NCBI GenBank assembly: GCA_001797335.1
Contig: MGPE01000008.1
Coordinates: 124,001-188,000 of the forward strand
Length of the DNA: 64,000 nucleotides
Origin: Deltaproteobacteria bacterium GWA2_38_16
Lineage (GTDB): Bacteria > Bdellovibrionota > JACOXK01 > 2-02-FULL-40-11
Direction: 5' to 3'
Below the pieces are notes generated by a model that saw nothing but the letters and a program-made list of their open reading frames with translations, was not told the origin of the DNA and ran no database searches. Each line of letters starts with the position of its first letter. Position 1 is the first letter of the stretch. A program made the translations under genes and the position numbers. Below are positions 24,917 through 33,422 of the stretch, one piece after another.

Positions 24917-26269
24917 ATGAGCACAGAACTACTAAAACTTATTCAAAAGTATGATGTACAGGGGCCCCGGTATACGAGCTATCCAACCGTTCCTCACTGG
25001 AGCTCTACCTTTGGACAATCAGAATTTAAGACAACCTTAGAATCTTTTGATAGGAATACGATTCGACCTCTGTCTCTTTATACTCACATCCCTTTTTGTG
25101 AAGAAAAATGTTATTACTGTGCCTGTAATGTCATTATTACCCGTCACAAAGAACAAGCCGATCTTTACTTAGGCTATCTAAAAAAAGAATTAGATTTAGT
25201 CTCACCCTCAGTGCCAAAGACCTATTCTGTCACCCAAATTCATTGGGGAGGAGGAACGCCCACCTACTTAAGTGCTAAGCAAATTGAAATGTTATTTCAA
25301 GAATATGAAAAACGATTTTCAATTTCGGCTACGGCCGAAATTTCAATTGAAGTAGACCCTCGAGTGACAACGTTTGAGCAGTTAAAAACACTTCGAACTC
25401 TTGGGTTTAATCGAATCAGTATGGGGGTTCAGGATTTTGATCCTAAAGTGCAGCTTTCTATCAATCGAAATCAAACCGAGGAACAAACCATTCAGGTCCA
25501 TACGTGGTGTCAGGAACTGGGATTTACGTCTATTAATATGGATTTTGTGTATGGACTTCCATTTCAAACCCGGGAAGGATTTGAAAAAAATCTAAAAATG
25601 ATTGTAGCGCTAGAGCCAGATCGAATTGCATTTTACAATTATGCCCATGTTCCCTGGCAAGTGCCGTATCAAAAATTTATTCCTGAACATTCTCTTCCCA
25701 CCGCAGAGCTTAAGTTAGAACTTTTTCAATTGGCCCTCGAAATTTTTAAAGACCGGGGCTATTTACCCATTGGGCTAGATCATTTTGCAAAAATGGATGA
25801 TGGGTTGGTCAAAGCCTTTGAACATAAAACGTTAAGGCGAAATTTTATGGGATATACGACACAAAAAAATACGTTACTTTTAGCCTTTGGCGTGTCTTCA
25901 ATTAGTGATGTGGAGACGATCTATGCTCAAAATTTTAGAAAATTGTCAGATTATTATAAAGCTTTAGATGAAAAACGATGGCCTGTGATGAGGGGATGTG
26001 TGTTGTCTTTGGATGATCAACTTCGTCGAGAGATTATTATGAATCTCATGTGTTATTTGGAAGCATCCATCCCGGAAATGGAGAAAAAATTTTCTACAGA
26101 GTTAAAGCAGTTAGAACCCATGGTTTCAGAGGGATTTTTAACGAGGTCTCCCGATAGACTTCAAGTGACTGAACTGGGACGTATGTTTGTGAGAAATATT
26201 TGTATGGTATTTGATGCCTATTTTCAAAGACAACAAGAACCCTCTAAACGGTATTCGAGAACTGTGTAA
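24917..26269 (+). CDS. hemN: Oxygen-independent coproporphyrinogen III oxidase
   Basis: HemN, a radical SAM enzyme that oxidatively decarboxylates coproporphyrinogen III to protoporphyrinogen IX without oxygen. The start GPRYTSYPT is typical of true HemN. The cluster motif CEEKCYYCAC contains the CxxxCxxC plus the extra Cys of the family. IHWGGGTPTYL, the SIEVDP block and SMGVQDFD follow, with the C-terminal HemN domain after about residue 330. I choose ATG 24917 because the earlier in-frame ATG (24875) lies inside a repeat and would add 14 atypical residues. Its presence implies anaerobic or microaerobic heme synthesis. Confidence 0.93.
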   Translation: MSTELLKLIQKYDVQGPRYTSYPTVPHWSSTFGQSEFKTTLESFDRNTIRPLSLYTHIPFCEEKCYYCACNVIITRHKEQADLYLGYLKKELDLVSPSVPKTYSVTQIHWGGGTPTYLSAKQIEMLFQEYEKRFSISATAEISIEVDPRVTTFEQLKTLRTLGFNRISMGVQDFDPKVQLSINRNQTEEQTIQVHTWCQELGFTSINMDFVYGLPFQTREGFEKNLKMIVALEPDRIAFYNYAHVPWQVPYQKFIPEHSLPTAELKLELFQLALEIFKDRGYLPIGLDHFAKMDDGLVKAFEHKTLRRNFMGYTTQKNTLLLAFGVSSISDVETIYAQNFRKLSDYYKALDEKRWPVMRGCVLSLDDQLRREIIMNLMCYLEASIPEMEKKFSTELKQLEPMVSEGFLTRSPDRLQVTELGRMFVRNICMVFDAYFQRQQEPSKRYSRTV

Positions 26270-26278
26270 GAGATCATC

Positions 26279-27319
26279 ATGATGAAACTAGCCGTATTAT
26301 TTTTAAATCTAGGGGGGCCAGCCTCTTTAAAAGAAGTAAGGCCTTTTTTGGTAAATCTTTTTTCGGATCCGGATGTGTTACCCTTGCCTTTTTTTCAAAA
26401 ACCTCTAGCACAGTTGATCGCATTCCAAAGAAAAAGACGTTCGCAAAGCTATTATCGAGCCATTGGGGGGGGGTCTCCTCTTCAGCGTATTACACAAGAT
26501 CAAGCCAAAATATTAGAGGAAAAATTGAAAGAGCGTTTTTCTGAAGTGAAAGTCTATGTAGCCATGCGTTATTCAAAACCAACCACCGAAGAAGCCTGGG
26601 AGCAAATAATTCAAGACCAAATGACTCACCTTCTCATTTTGCCATTGTATCCTCAATGTTCCATGACAACAACTGTATCGAGTATTAAAGAATTAAGAGC
26701 AGTGATGGCAAAAAAACCATATTCACTTGAACAGAAATGGTTGATCCATTCTTGGTTTGATCATCCTTTATATATAGATGTGTGGGCTAAGAAGATTAGC
26801 TTAACCCTGCAGCGTTTACCTTCGGAATATCATCAAGGAAAGGTGGATGTGGTATTTAGTGCACACAGTATTCCAGTGAAATATGTTGAAAAAGGGGATG
26901 TGTATCAAGATCAAATTAAAGACACGGTTCGAAAGATTATTAAAAAACTCAGTCATCCTGAAAAGGCCAGTCATCCTGAGCGACTTGTCCGCCGAAGCTT
27001 TAGCGAAGGTGGAAGCGAAGGATCTATTCAGTGGTATTTGTCCTATCAAAGTAAACTGGGGCCTATTGCTTGGCTCGAGCCTTCAACGTTGGGACTTTTA
27101 AAAACCCTTTCGAAACAAAATCCAAAAAGAGCCATTGTCATGGTACCGATTTCTTTTGTGTCGGATCATGTGGAGACACTGTATGAAATTGATATTCTTT
27201 ATAAAAAAGAAGCTCAAAAACTGGGGATTCCTTATTTTACTCGCGTGGAATCTCTGAACACAGCTCCTGAGTTTATTACTGTGTTAGAGGATTTGGTCGT
27301 AAAAAGGGTGAGTGTATGA
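26279..27319 (+). CDS. hemH: Ferrochelatase with in-frame repeat insertion
   Basis: Ferrochelatase (346 aa) inserts Fe2+ into protoporphyrin IX. Recognised by VLFLNLGGPASL, RYSKPTTEEAW, LPLYPQCSMTTTVSS, the active-site His in FSAHSIP and the late VPISFVSDHVETL. Between the KKLS helix and the conserved WYLSYQSKLGPIAWLEPST block, about 20 extra residues (HPERLVRRSFSEGG and flanks) are encoded by a palindromic repeat at 26951-27024. The frame stays open across it, so the enzyme may tolerate a surface loop there. It lies 9 nt after hemN and overlaps hemG by 4 nt. Confidence 0.93.
   Translation: MMKLAVLFLNLGGPASLKEVRPFLVNLFSDPDVLPLPFFQKPLAQLIAFQRKRRSQSYYRAIGGGSPLQRITQDQAKILEEKLKERFSEVKVYVAMRYSKPTTEEAWEQIIQDQMTHLLILPLYPQCSMTTTVSSIKELRAVMAKKPYSLEQKWLIHSWFDHPLYIDVWAKKISLTLQRLPSEYHQGKVDVVFSAHSIPVKYVEKGDVYQDQIKDTVRKIIKKLSHPEKASHPERLVRRSFSEGGSEGSIQWYLSYQSKLGPIAWLEPSTLGLLKTLSKQNPKRAIVMVPISFVSDHVETLYEIDILYKKEAQKLGIPYFTRVESLNTAPEFITVLEDLVVKRVSV
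26951..27024. repeat. Palindromic interspersed repeat inside hemH
   Basis: The repeat begins with two copies of GTCATCCTGA (26952 and 26970), followed by an inner TCCGCC/GGTGGA hairpin, and ends in CGAAGGATC. The same outer sequence pair (GTCATCCTGAG ... CGAAGGATCT) occurs at 31835-31864 and 58305-58336. The inserted length is a multiple of three relative to HemH and contains no stop in the coding frame. Confidence 0.75.
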
Positions 27320-28629
27320 AAGATATTGTCATTATAGGCGGCGGAATTTCTGGGTTATCGGCAGCCTTTTTCCTAAAAAAGAAAGGACGAGATGTCCTTC
27401 TCTTAGAAAAATCAGATCATTTGGGTGGAGTCATGTGGTCTTTTGAAAAAGACGGGTATCTTTTAGAATCCGGTCCCAATACATTTATGGGATTAACCCC
27501 TGCTTTAAAAGAAATGATTGAAGCTGTTGGGTTAACCCAAGATCTTATTTCTCCTCCTCCCTCTTCTAAGAAAAGATATGTTTATAAGGCTCAAAAATTG
27601 CATCTTTTGCCCTTAAATCCCCTTCATTTTTTTCTGAAATCTTCTCTTTTATCTCTTCCTGGAAAACTTAGACTTTTAAAAGAACCTTTTATTCTCCCCT
27701 CACAGAATTCTGAAACCATTGAAGCATTTTTTTTAAGGCGCCTGGGGAAAGAAGTAACCTATACATTGGTGGATCCTTTTGTCAGTGGAATTTATGCAGG
27801 AGATATTTCTAAACTAAGCGTTGAAGCGTGTTTTCCAGAATTATATTCATTAGAAAAAATCTATGGAAGCATTATAAAAGGATTTTTAAAACGTCCTAAA
27901 ACAACGCCTAAAAAAGATCACACCCTGTATTCTTTTAAAAAGGGGTTAGGGCAACTTCCAAAAGCACTTGAAAAGTGGTTTGGAAAATCAGTGTGGGAAA
28001 ATTCACAGGTGACTTATCTTCAAAAAAAAGAAGAGGGAGGATTTAAACTAGAGGTTGTATCTAAAGAGGGAACAAAAACGCTTGAAACGAGGTCTTTGAT
28101 TTTGGCTACTCCCGCCTATGAATCTGCACAACTTCTTCAAAAAATTGATCCGCAATTGGCTACAGAACTTTTACACGTTCCTTATAATGCATTAACGGTA
28201 TTTCATGTGGGATTTTTAAAAAAAGGTATTCGACATTCGTTAGATGGATTTGGTTTTTTAATTCCAAGATCAGAACAAAAGAAAACATTAGGAGTTCTGT
28301 GGAGTTCATCGCTGTTTCAAAATCGTGCTCCCAAAGATCATGTACTTTTAACGGTCATGGCAAAAGGGGGGACTTCTTCTGACGAGATGATGCTAGAAGT
28401 AAAGTCAATGTTAGATATTGAAAATAACCCTTTATTTTTTCATGAAAAAAAATATCAACACGCTATTCCTCAATATGAACTAGGCCATCTTAAACGGGAA
28501 CATCGTATCCATGAACTCATCAAAAACCACGTAGGACTACAGGTGACGGGAAATTTTCTGGGTGGAGTATCTACGGTTCAATGTGTGGAACAAGGTCTAA
28601 AACTTGGACACTGTCTAGAAGTTAGGTAG
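27316..28629 (+). CDS. hemG: Protoporphyrinogen oxidase (HemG/HemY, FAD dependent)
   Basis: A 437-aa FAD-dependent oxidase converting protoporphyrinogen IX to protoporphyrin IX. The dinucleotide-binding motif IIGGGISGLSAAFFL opens the protein, followed by LLLEKSDHLGG and LESGPNTFMG, then DPFVSGIYAGD, all characteristic of the HemY type. The C-terminal VTGNFLGGVSTVQCVEQG closes the FAD domain. The start codon overlaps the ferrochelatase stop by 4 nt. In anaerobes this enzyme needs an alternative acceptor, so its presence beside HemN suggests at least some oxygen exposure. Confidence 0.92.
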   Translation: MKDIVIIGGGISGLSAAFFLKKKGRDVLLLEKSDHLGGVMWSFEKDGYLLESGPNTFMGLTPALKEMIEAVGLTQDLISPPPSSKKRYVYKAQKLHLLPLNPLHFFLKSSLLSLPGKLRLLKEPFILPSQNSETIEAFFLRRLGKEVTYTLVDPFVSGIYAGDISKLSVEACFPELYSLEKIYGSIIKGFLKRPKTTPKKDHTLYSFKKGLGQLPKALEKWFGKSVWENSQVTYLQKKEEGGFKLEVVSKEGTKTLETRSLILATPAYESAQLLQKIDPQLATELLHVPYNALTVFHVGFLKKGIRHSLDGFGFLIPRSEQKKTLGVLWSSSLFQNRAPKDHVLLTVMAKGGTSSDEMMLEVKSMLDIENNPLFFHEKKYQHAIPQYELGHLKREHRIHELIKNHVGLQVTGNFLGGVSTVQCVEQGLKLGHCLEVR

Positions 28630-28694
28630 GATTTGTTCTGCTTTTTAAGCTTAAAACAGTGCGGTATGGGGATTGCATAAGGAACGTCCTACTC

Positions 28695-29885
28695 ATGAAA
28701 TTATTTAAAATCTTTGGATTTTTTGGGCTATTTTTAGCCTTCACAGCCTGTGGCTCTGGTTCTGGGCCTTCTTCCCTGGTTAGACAGCCTACTTTAGAGT
28801 GGATCGAGCCTACTGCCCTTATGGAATTTGCCAGCAGAGATGTTCAGGCTTCTTCTTCTTTAAATTCTTTAGAATTTATTTGGAACACCGGGCGTATGGA
28901 TACGCGCCCCATTCAACGATTTTCAACTATGAGTGAAAACGAAATTATTGAAACCATTCGGGGAGATCATGAGCTTAAAGTATTAATTATCCCAGGCCCT
29001 AAGGACCGTTTACATAATGATTCGCTAACGATTTCAAATCTGAAAAGAGATGAAGTGTTGGCCCGATATTACGCTGAGGATCCTGATGATCAGATTGTGG
29101 TGTCTTCAGAAAAAGGAAAGGAAAAAGCTTTAGCACAGTATTTGCCAATGTATTCTCATCGCCATGGGACCAATCATGAAATTTTAAGTCGTCCTGGGCA
29201 AAATTATCCGATGATTATTTTGACGAACAATTCTACCAAACTAGAAATTATTCATGAATATATGCATCATTATTTAACGTGTAGGGAAGGGGAACAAGCT
29301 TTTTCTGTGGATGGGATAGATCACAGTTTAGGATGTAAGGTAATTTTAAATAGGATAGCTCTTAATAAGGAACGAGATCAGGTAAGAGAGCAACTTATTA
29401 AAAAAGAAAAAGAATTAGAAAATTTTGGCTTAGTAACCACATTTGCTCAACTTAAAAAATATGCTGACCTTGAAAAGGAGATGCTAAAATTGGCTAAGCA
29501 ATCTTGGTCCTTAACAGGAAAACTTGTTTTAAATGAGGTTGAAATAGTGATGCAATTTCCAGCGGAAGAATTGGATATTCATCGCTATACTTACCAACAT
29601 TCGGATGATCTTCACTTAGATCCCTCGGAACAAAAATGGGACCTCTATGCCATGGCAGATTATTTTAATGAAATATTCGATGATCTTTACAAAGATCAAC
29701 AGGGCAATTTTACCTATAGCTTTATGAATGCTGTGAGCCTTTTTAAAGGAACAGGACTTTATACGGACGATAATAAAGAACTGCGTAGCCTCTATGATCA
29801 AATTTCTGTGGCTTTACGCGAAGTAGATCAAAAAATGCTTAAAACATTTTTATGGTTAGAGCCTCGAAAACCACCTCAGTCTTAA
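28695..29885 (+). CDS. Lipoprotein with HExxH metalloprotease-like motif
   Basis: A predicted lipoprotein of about 396 residues starting at ATG 28695; an in-frame GTG at 28659 would put extra residues before the signal peptide. The leader ends in the lipobox FTAC, followed by a Gly/Ser-rich linker. Near the middle lies IIHEYMHHYLTC, an HExxH zinc-binding pattern typical of metallopeptidases. Coiled-coil-like Lys/Glu-rich helices follow. No family was recognised and no third zinc ligand was identified, so peptidase activity is a guess. The gene converges on acs with only 2 bp between stops. Confidence 0.68.
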   Translation: MKLFKIFGFFGLFLAFTACGSGSGPSSLVRQPTLEWIEPTALMEFASRDVQASSSLNSLEFIWNTGRMDTRPIQRFSTMSENEIIETIRGDHELKVLIIPGPKDRLHNDSLTISNLKRDEVLARYYAEDPDDQIVVSSEKGKEKALAQYLPMYSHRHGTNHEILSRPGQNYPMIILTNNSTKLEIIHEYMHHYLTCREGEQAFSVDGIDHSLGCKVILNRIALNKERDQVREQLIKKEKELENFGLVTTFAQLKKYADLEKEMLKLAKQSWSLTGKLVLNEVEIVMQFPAEELDIHRYTYQHSDDLHLDPSEQKWDLYAMADYFNEIFDDLYKDQQGNFTYSFMNAVSLFKGTGLYTDDNKELRSLYDQISVALREVDQKMLKTFLWLEPRKPPQS

Positions 29886-29887
29886 AA

Positions 29888-31831
29888 TTATTCTTCGTCT
29901 TGACTAGACAGTGTTTGAACGACAGAAATATCTTCGAGCGTGGTGGTGTCTCCCGTCACTTTTCCTTCAGAAGCAATTTGGCGCAGAAGTCGTCTCATAA
30001 TTTTCCCACTTCTGGTTTTAGGAAGTTGTTTGGCAAAGCGAATGTGTTCAGGACGTGCCAAAGCCCCAATTTGAGTGACCACATGTTGTTTGAGCTCGTT
30101 TTCAAGCTCTTTAGAACTCAAAATATTTCCTTTTAAAGTCACAAAGGCCACAATGCCTTGTCCTTTAATTTCGTGAGGGATGGCTACGACAGCTGCTTCG
30201 GCCACAGAAGGGTGACTTACGAGGGCTGATTCAATTTCAGAAGAACCTAAGCGATGGCCAGAAACTTTAATGACATCGTCGGATCGACCCATAATCCAAA
30301 AATAACCATCTTCATCTTTTCTTGCTTCATCGCCGGTCCAATAAATGCCTTTAAAATTGCTCCAATATTGTTTTTTGTATCGTTCATGATCGCCATAAAT
30401 CGTGCGAAGCATAGCCGGCCATGGATATTTAATAACTAAAAACCCTCCTTTATTAGGAGGCAAGGGATTTCCATATTGATCCACGACATCGGCTAAAATT
30501 CCTGGGAAGGGAAGGGTAGCAGAACCGGGTTTTGTGGGAATAGCTCCGGGAATCGGAGAAATCAAAATGGTCCCCGTTTCTGTTTGCCACCAGGTATCGA
30601 CAATCGGACATTTTTCTTTGCCAATGAGGGTATGATACCACATCCACGCCTGTGGGTTAATGGGTTCTCCGACGGTACCTAAAAGTCTTAGACTCGAGAG
30701 GCGATATTTTTTAGGAATGTCATCCCCCCATTGAATAAACGCCCGAATGGCCGTGGGAGAAGTATAAAAAATCGTAATTTTATATCGATCAATAATATCC
30801 CAAAAACGTCCTTTGTGAGGAAAATCAGGAGCGCCTTCATACATAAAGGTTGTAGCACCATTGGATAAAATGCCATAGACAACATACGTGTGGCCTGTGA
30901 CCCATCCAATGTCAGCCGTGCACCAGTAAATATCTTCTTCCTTAAGATCAAAAATATATTTAGCGGTGGTGTGAGCCCCAACTATATATCCGCCTGTTGT
31001 GTGAACAACACCTTTGGGTTTTCCAGTTGTTCCGCTTGTATATAAAATAAAAAGTGGATCTTCAGAATCTAAAGGTATGGCATCAACTCCTTTTTTAGCT
31101 TTGGACATGAGTTCATGCCACCACAAATCTTTGAGAGGATTCCACTTAATGGGAGCTTTGGTGCGTTGATACACAATGACTTTTTCAACAAACGGTGTTT
31201 TTTGAATGGCTTGATCGACATTGTCTTTGAGAGGGACAATTTTACCTCGTCGATACCCACCATCGGCAGTGATAATGAGGCGTGCTTTTGAATCCTGGAG
31301 CCGATCTTCAATGGCAGAACTACTGAAACCTCCAAAGATGACGGAATGGACTAAGCCAATGCGAGCGCACGACAACATTGCAATGGCAAGTTCTGGAATC
31401 ATGGGCATATAAATAATAACGCGATCCCCTTTTTTAAAGCCCAGATTTTTTAAGACTTCAGAAAAACGGCTGACTTCTTCATGCAATTCTTTAAAAGAAA
31501 ATGTTTTGGTATCGCCTGGTTCTCCCTCCCACAGGATGGCTGGCTTTTGAGCTTTGGTTTTTAAGTGGCGATCCAAACAATTGTATGAAATATTTGTTTT
31601 TCCGCCGATAAACCATTGAGCATCGGGAGGATCCCATGTGAGTACTTTTTTCCAAGGTTTAAACCAGTGGAGGTCTTTGGCTTCTTTTTCCCAAAAGTTT
31701 TGTGGATTTTGTTGGGCAGATTGATAGAGTTTTTTATAATCTTCAAATGTTTGAAGTCGGGCAGAGCGTGAAAATTCAGATGAAGGTTTAAAAACGCGAT
31801 CTTCTTTTAAAAGCGAATCTAATTCTTCCAT
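29888..31831 (-). CDS. acs: Acetyl-CoA synthetase
   Basis: Acs (647 aa) activates acetate to acetyl-CoA through acetyl-AMP. The N-terminal ACAS domain ([12 protein letters not shown]) is followed by the AMP-binding motif [16 protein letters not shown], the [13 protein letters not shown] block, the [10 protein letters not shown] segment and the C-terminal catalytic Lys region [15 protein letters not shown]. Length is normal. The Shine-Dalgarno AAGGAT lies in a palindromic repeat immediately upstream (31835-31864). It follows the PFOR genes on the same strand, linking pyruvate, acetyl-CoA and acetate metabolism. Confidence 0.95.
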   Translation of the reverse strand: MEELDSLLKEDRVFKPSSEFSRSARLQTFEDYKKLYQSAQQNPQNFWEKEAKDLHWFKPWKKVLTWDPPDAQWFIGGKTNISYNCLDRHLKTKAQKPAILWEGEPGDTKTFSFKELHEEVSRFSEVLKNLGFKKGDRVIIYMPMIPELAIAMLSCARIGLVHSVIFGGFSSSAIEDRLQDSKARLIITADGGYRRGKIVPLKDNVDQAIQKTPFVEKVIVYQRTKAPIKWNPLKDLWWHELMSKAKKGVDAIPLDSEDPLFILYTSGTTGKPKGVVHTTGGYIVGAHTTAKYIFDLKEEDIYWCTADIGWVTGHTYVVYGILSNGATTFMYEGAPDFPHKGRFWDIIDRYKITIFYTSPTAIRAFIQWGDDIPKKYRLSSLRLLGTVGEPINPQAWMWYHTLIGKEKCPIVDTWWQTETGTILISPIPGAIPTKPGSATLPFPGILADVVDQYGNPLPPNKGGFLVIKYPWPAMLRTIYGDHERYKKQYWSNFKGIYWTGDEARKDEDGYFWIMGRSDDVIKVSGHRLGSSEIESALVSHPSVAEAAVVAIPHEIKGQGIVAFVTLKGNILSSKELENELKQHVVTQIGALARPEHIRFAKQLPKTRSGKIMRRLLRQIASEGKVTGDTTTLEDISVVQTLSSQDEE

Positions 31832-31834
31832 ATG

Positions 31835-31864
31835 AGATCCTTCGCACTTTGTGCTCAGGATGAC
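31835..31864. repeat. Palindromic interspersed repeat between porB and acs
   Basis: A compact hairpin: ATCCT-TC-GCAC-TTT-GTGC-TC-AGGAT, preceded by AG and followed by GAC. Its ends match the repeat copies in hemH and at 58305. On the minus strand its AAGGA lies about 7 nt before the acs ATG, so the repeat supplies the ribosome-binding site. It fills nearly the whole 34-bp gap between the two genes. Confidence 0.8.
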
Positions 31865-31865
31865 G

Positions 31866-33422
31866 TTATATTAATCCAGCTAATTCTTGAAGTAAATGCC
31901 AATTTGAAAGTCTGTCTTCTTGAGATTTTTGAAGGGTTTGAGAAGGTTTTCCTTCTTTATCAAATTGTTTTGAAAAACGTCCTTCTGTTTTGGCAAATGA
32001 TATAAAATCAACGGTTTCTCCCGTAGATGGATTTTTATACCAATCCTCTTTGACGGCAGGATTTCCTCGAAGAGAGAGCCGCTCTTTCATTTTTGTTCCA
32101 GCCCTAGGGTCATAGACCAAGAGAGGAAAAGCTCTAGAATAAACAGCGAGTTTACCTTGGCTTGCTGAGGCATCATCAGCAATTCCGTGTTCAGGTTGGC
32201 AAGACGTATAGACATTGATAACCGCAGGGCCTGGGTATTCGTTAGCGGCCATGATGGCGTTATAAAAATGATTTGAAAGAGAAGAAACCGTTTGGGCCAC
32301 AAAGACATCTGGATGCATCATGGCTATGTTGGCAATTTCTTTTCTTCGTTCTGTTTTTCCCTGAATAGCTTTTCCGATGGTAGACATCTTGGCATCTTGT
32401 CCTAAAAACGATCCCGTAGAAGCTTGTCCACCGGTGTTGGAATACGCTTGTGTATCTAAAATGAGAACTTTAATATCCATTCCAGAAGTTAAGAGGCGAG
32501 AGAGGGATTGAAAACCAATATCGAGCATGGCGCCATCACCCCCGATGGCCCAGAGTTTTTTGTCTTTAAACCCTATTTGATTCCATCGCATGCGAATGCC
32601 CATGGCATCGGCGCTGTTATTTTCAAAAAGAGAATTGGTCCAAGGAACTAAAAAGGGATTATAGGGGTACGTCGAAGCATAGACGGTATTGCACCCTGTG
32701 GATGCAACAATGGCGCAACTATTTTTTCCATACACAAAGCCTGTAGCAGCCAGCATCATTCGAATAGCGGTGGCTTCCCCACATCCCATGCAGCTTCCTG
32801 CGCCGCCGGTGAAAAGAAGGCTTCTTTCGGCCAGCATCATGTCTGAAAGCAGGCGTTCATTAATAAATTCTTTAGGAGTTTCTGGGAGTTTTTTATAGAA
32901 TTGAATATTATTTCGGGCTTCTTTTAAAATAGTTTCATCTTTTTTAACCATGATCAAGGCTTCTTTATCTCCGCATACTTCCACGCACTCTCCACAGCCT
33001 TTGCATTTGGTAGGATCAATCGTAATATTAAAAAGTCCTGGGGTGGTCCCCTTTTTTTCGTAAGTCTCATAATATTTTTTGGTTTTAATATAATATTTTT
33101 GAAGTCTTTCTTTTTCGGACGGATCTTTGAGAGTAGAAAGAGACTGAGTGAGTGTTTCTGGGGTTACGACTTTTCCTAAAATAGCTGTATCGGGGCATTC
33201 CACCACGCAATCCATACAGCCCACACATTTTTCGTATACCAGTACTGGAATGTCAGGAGCGATATAACTAAAATCTCGAAGAGTAGAAGTGCCAGGAGGA
33301 ATAATGGATCGTGCAACGTTGATATCGGCAGGAAGGCATTTATCTCCCCGGTAGGCATTATATTCACCGACAATTTTTTCATTAAATTCTGAAATATCTA
33401 GTGTGAAAGAATGTTTAGTCAT
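31866..33422 (-). CDS. porB: Pyruvate:ferredoxin oxidoreductase, delta-beta fusion subunit
   Basis: About 518 aa. The N-terminal half is a double [4Fe-4S] ferredoxin module ([12 protein letters not shown] and [12 protein letters not shown]). The second half is the thiamine diphosphate beta domain ([42 protein letters not shown]). With the alpha-gamma subunit next door it oxidises pyruvate to acetyl-CoA and CO2, reducing ferredoxin. I take ATG 33422, which overlaps the porA stop by 8 nt, rather than the upstream in-frame start at 33449. A 2-oxoacid other than pyruvate is possible, but the CoA-linked neighbour acs supports pyruvate. Confidence 0.9.
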   Translation of the reverse strand: MTKHSFTLDISEFNEKIVGEYNAYRGDKCLPADINVARSIIPPGTSTLRDFSYIAPDIPVLVYEKCVGCMDCVVECPDTAILGKVVTPETLTQSLSTLKDPSEKERLQKYYIKTKKYYETYEKKGTTPGLFNITIDPTKCKGCGECVEVCGDKEALIMVKKDETILKEARNNIQFYKKLPETPKEFINERLLSDMMLAERSLLFTGGAGSCMGCGEATAIRMMLAATGFVYGKNSCAIVASTGCNTVYASTYPYNPFLVPWTNSLFENNSADAMGIRMRWNQIGFKDKKLWAIGGDGAMLDIGFQSLSRLLTSGMDIKVLILDTQAYSNTGGQASTGSFLGQDAKMSTIGKAIQGKTERRKEIANIAMMHPDVFVAQTVSSLSNHFYNAIMAANEYPGPAVINVYTSCQPEHGIADDASASQGKLAVYSRAFPLLVYDPRAGTKMKERLSLRGNPAVKEDWYKNPSTGETVDFISFAKTEGRFSKQFDKEGKPSQTLQKSQEDRLSNWHLLQELAGLI

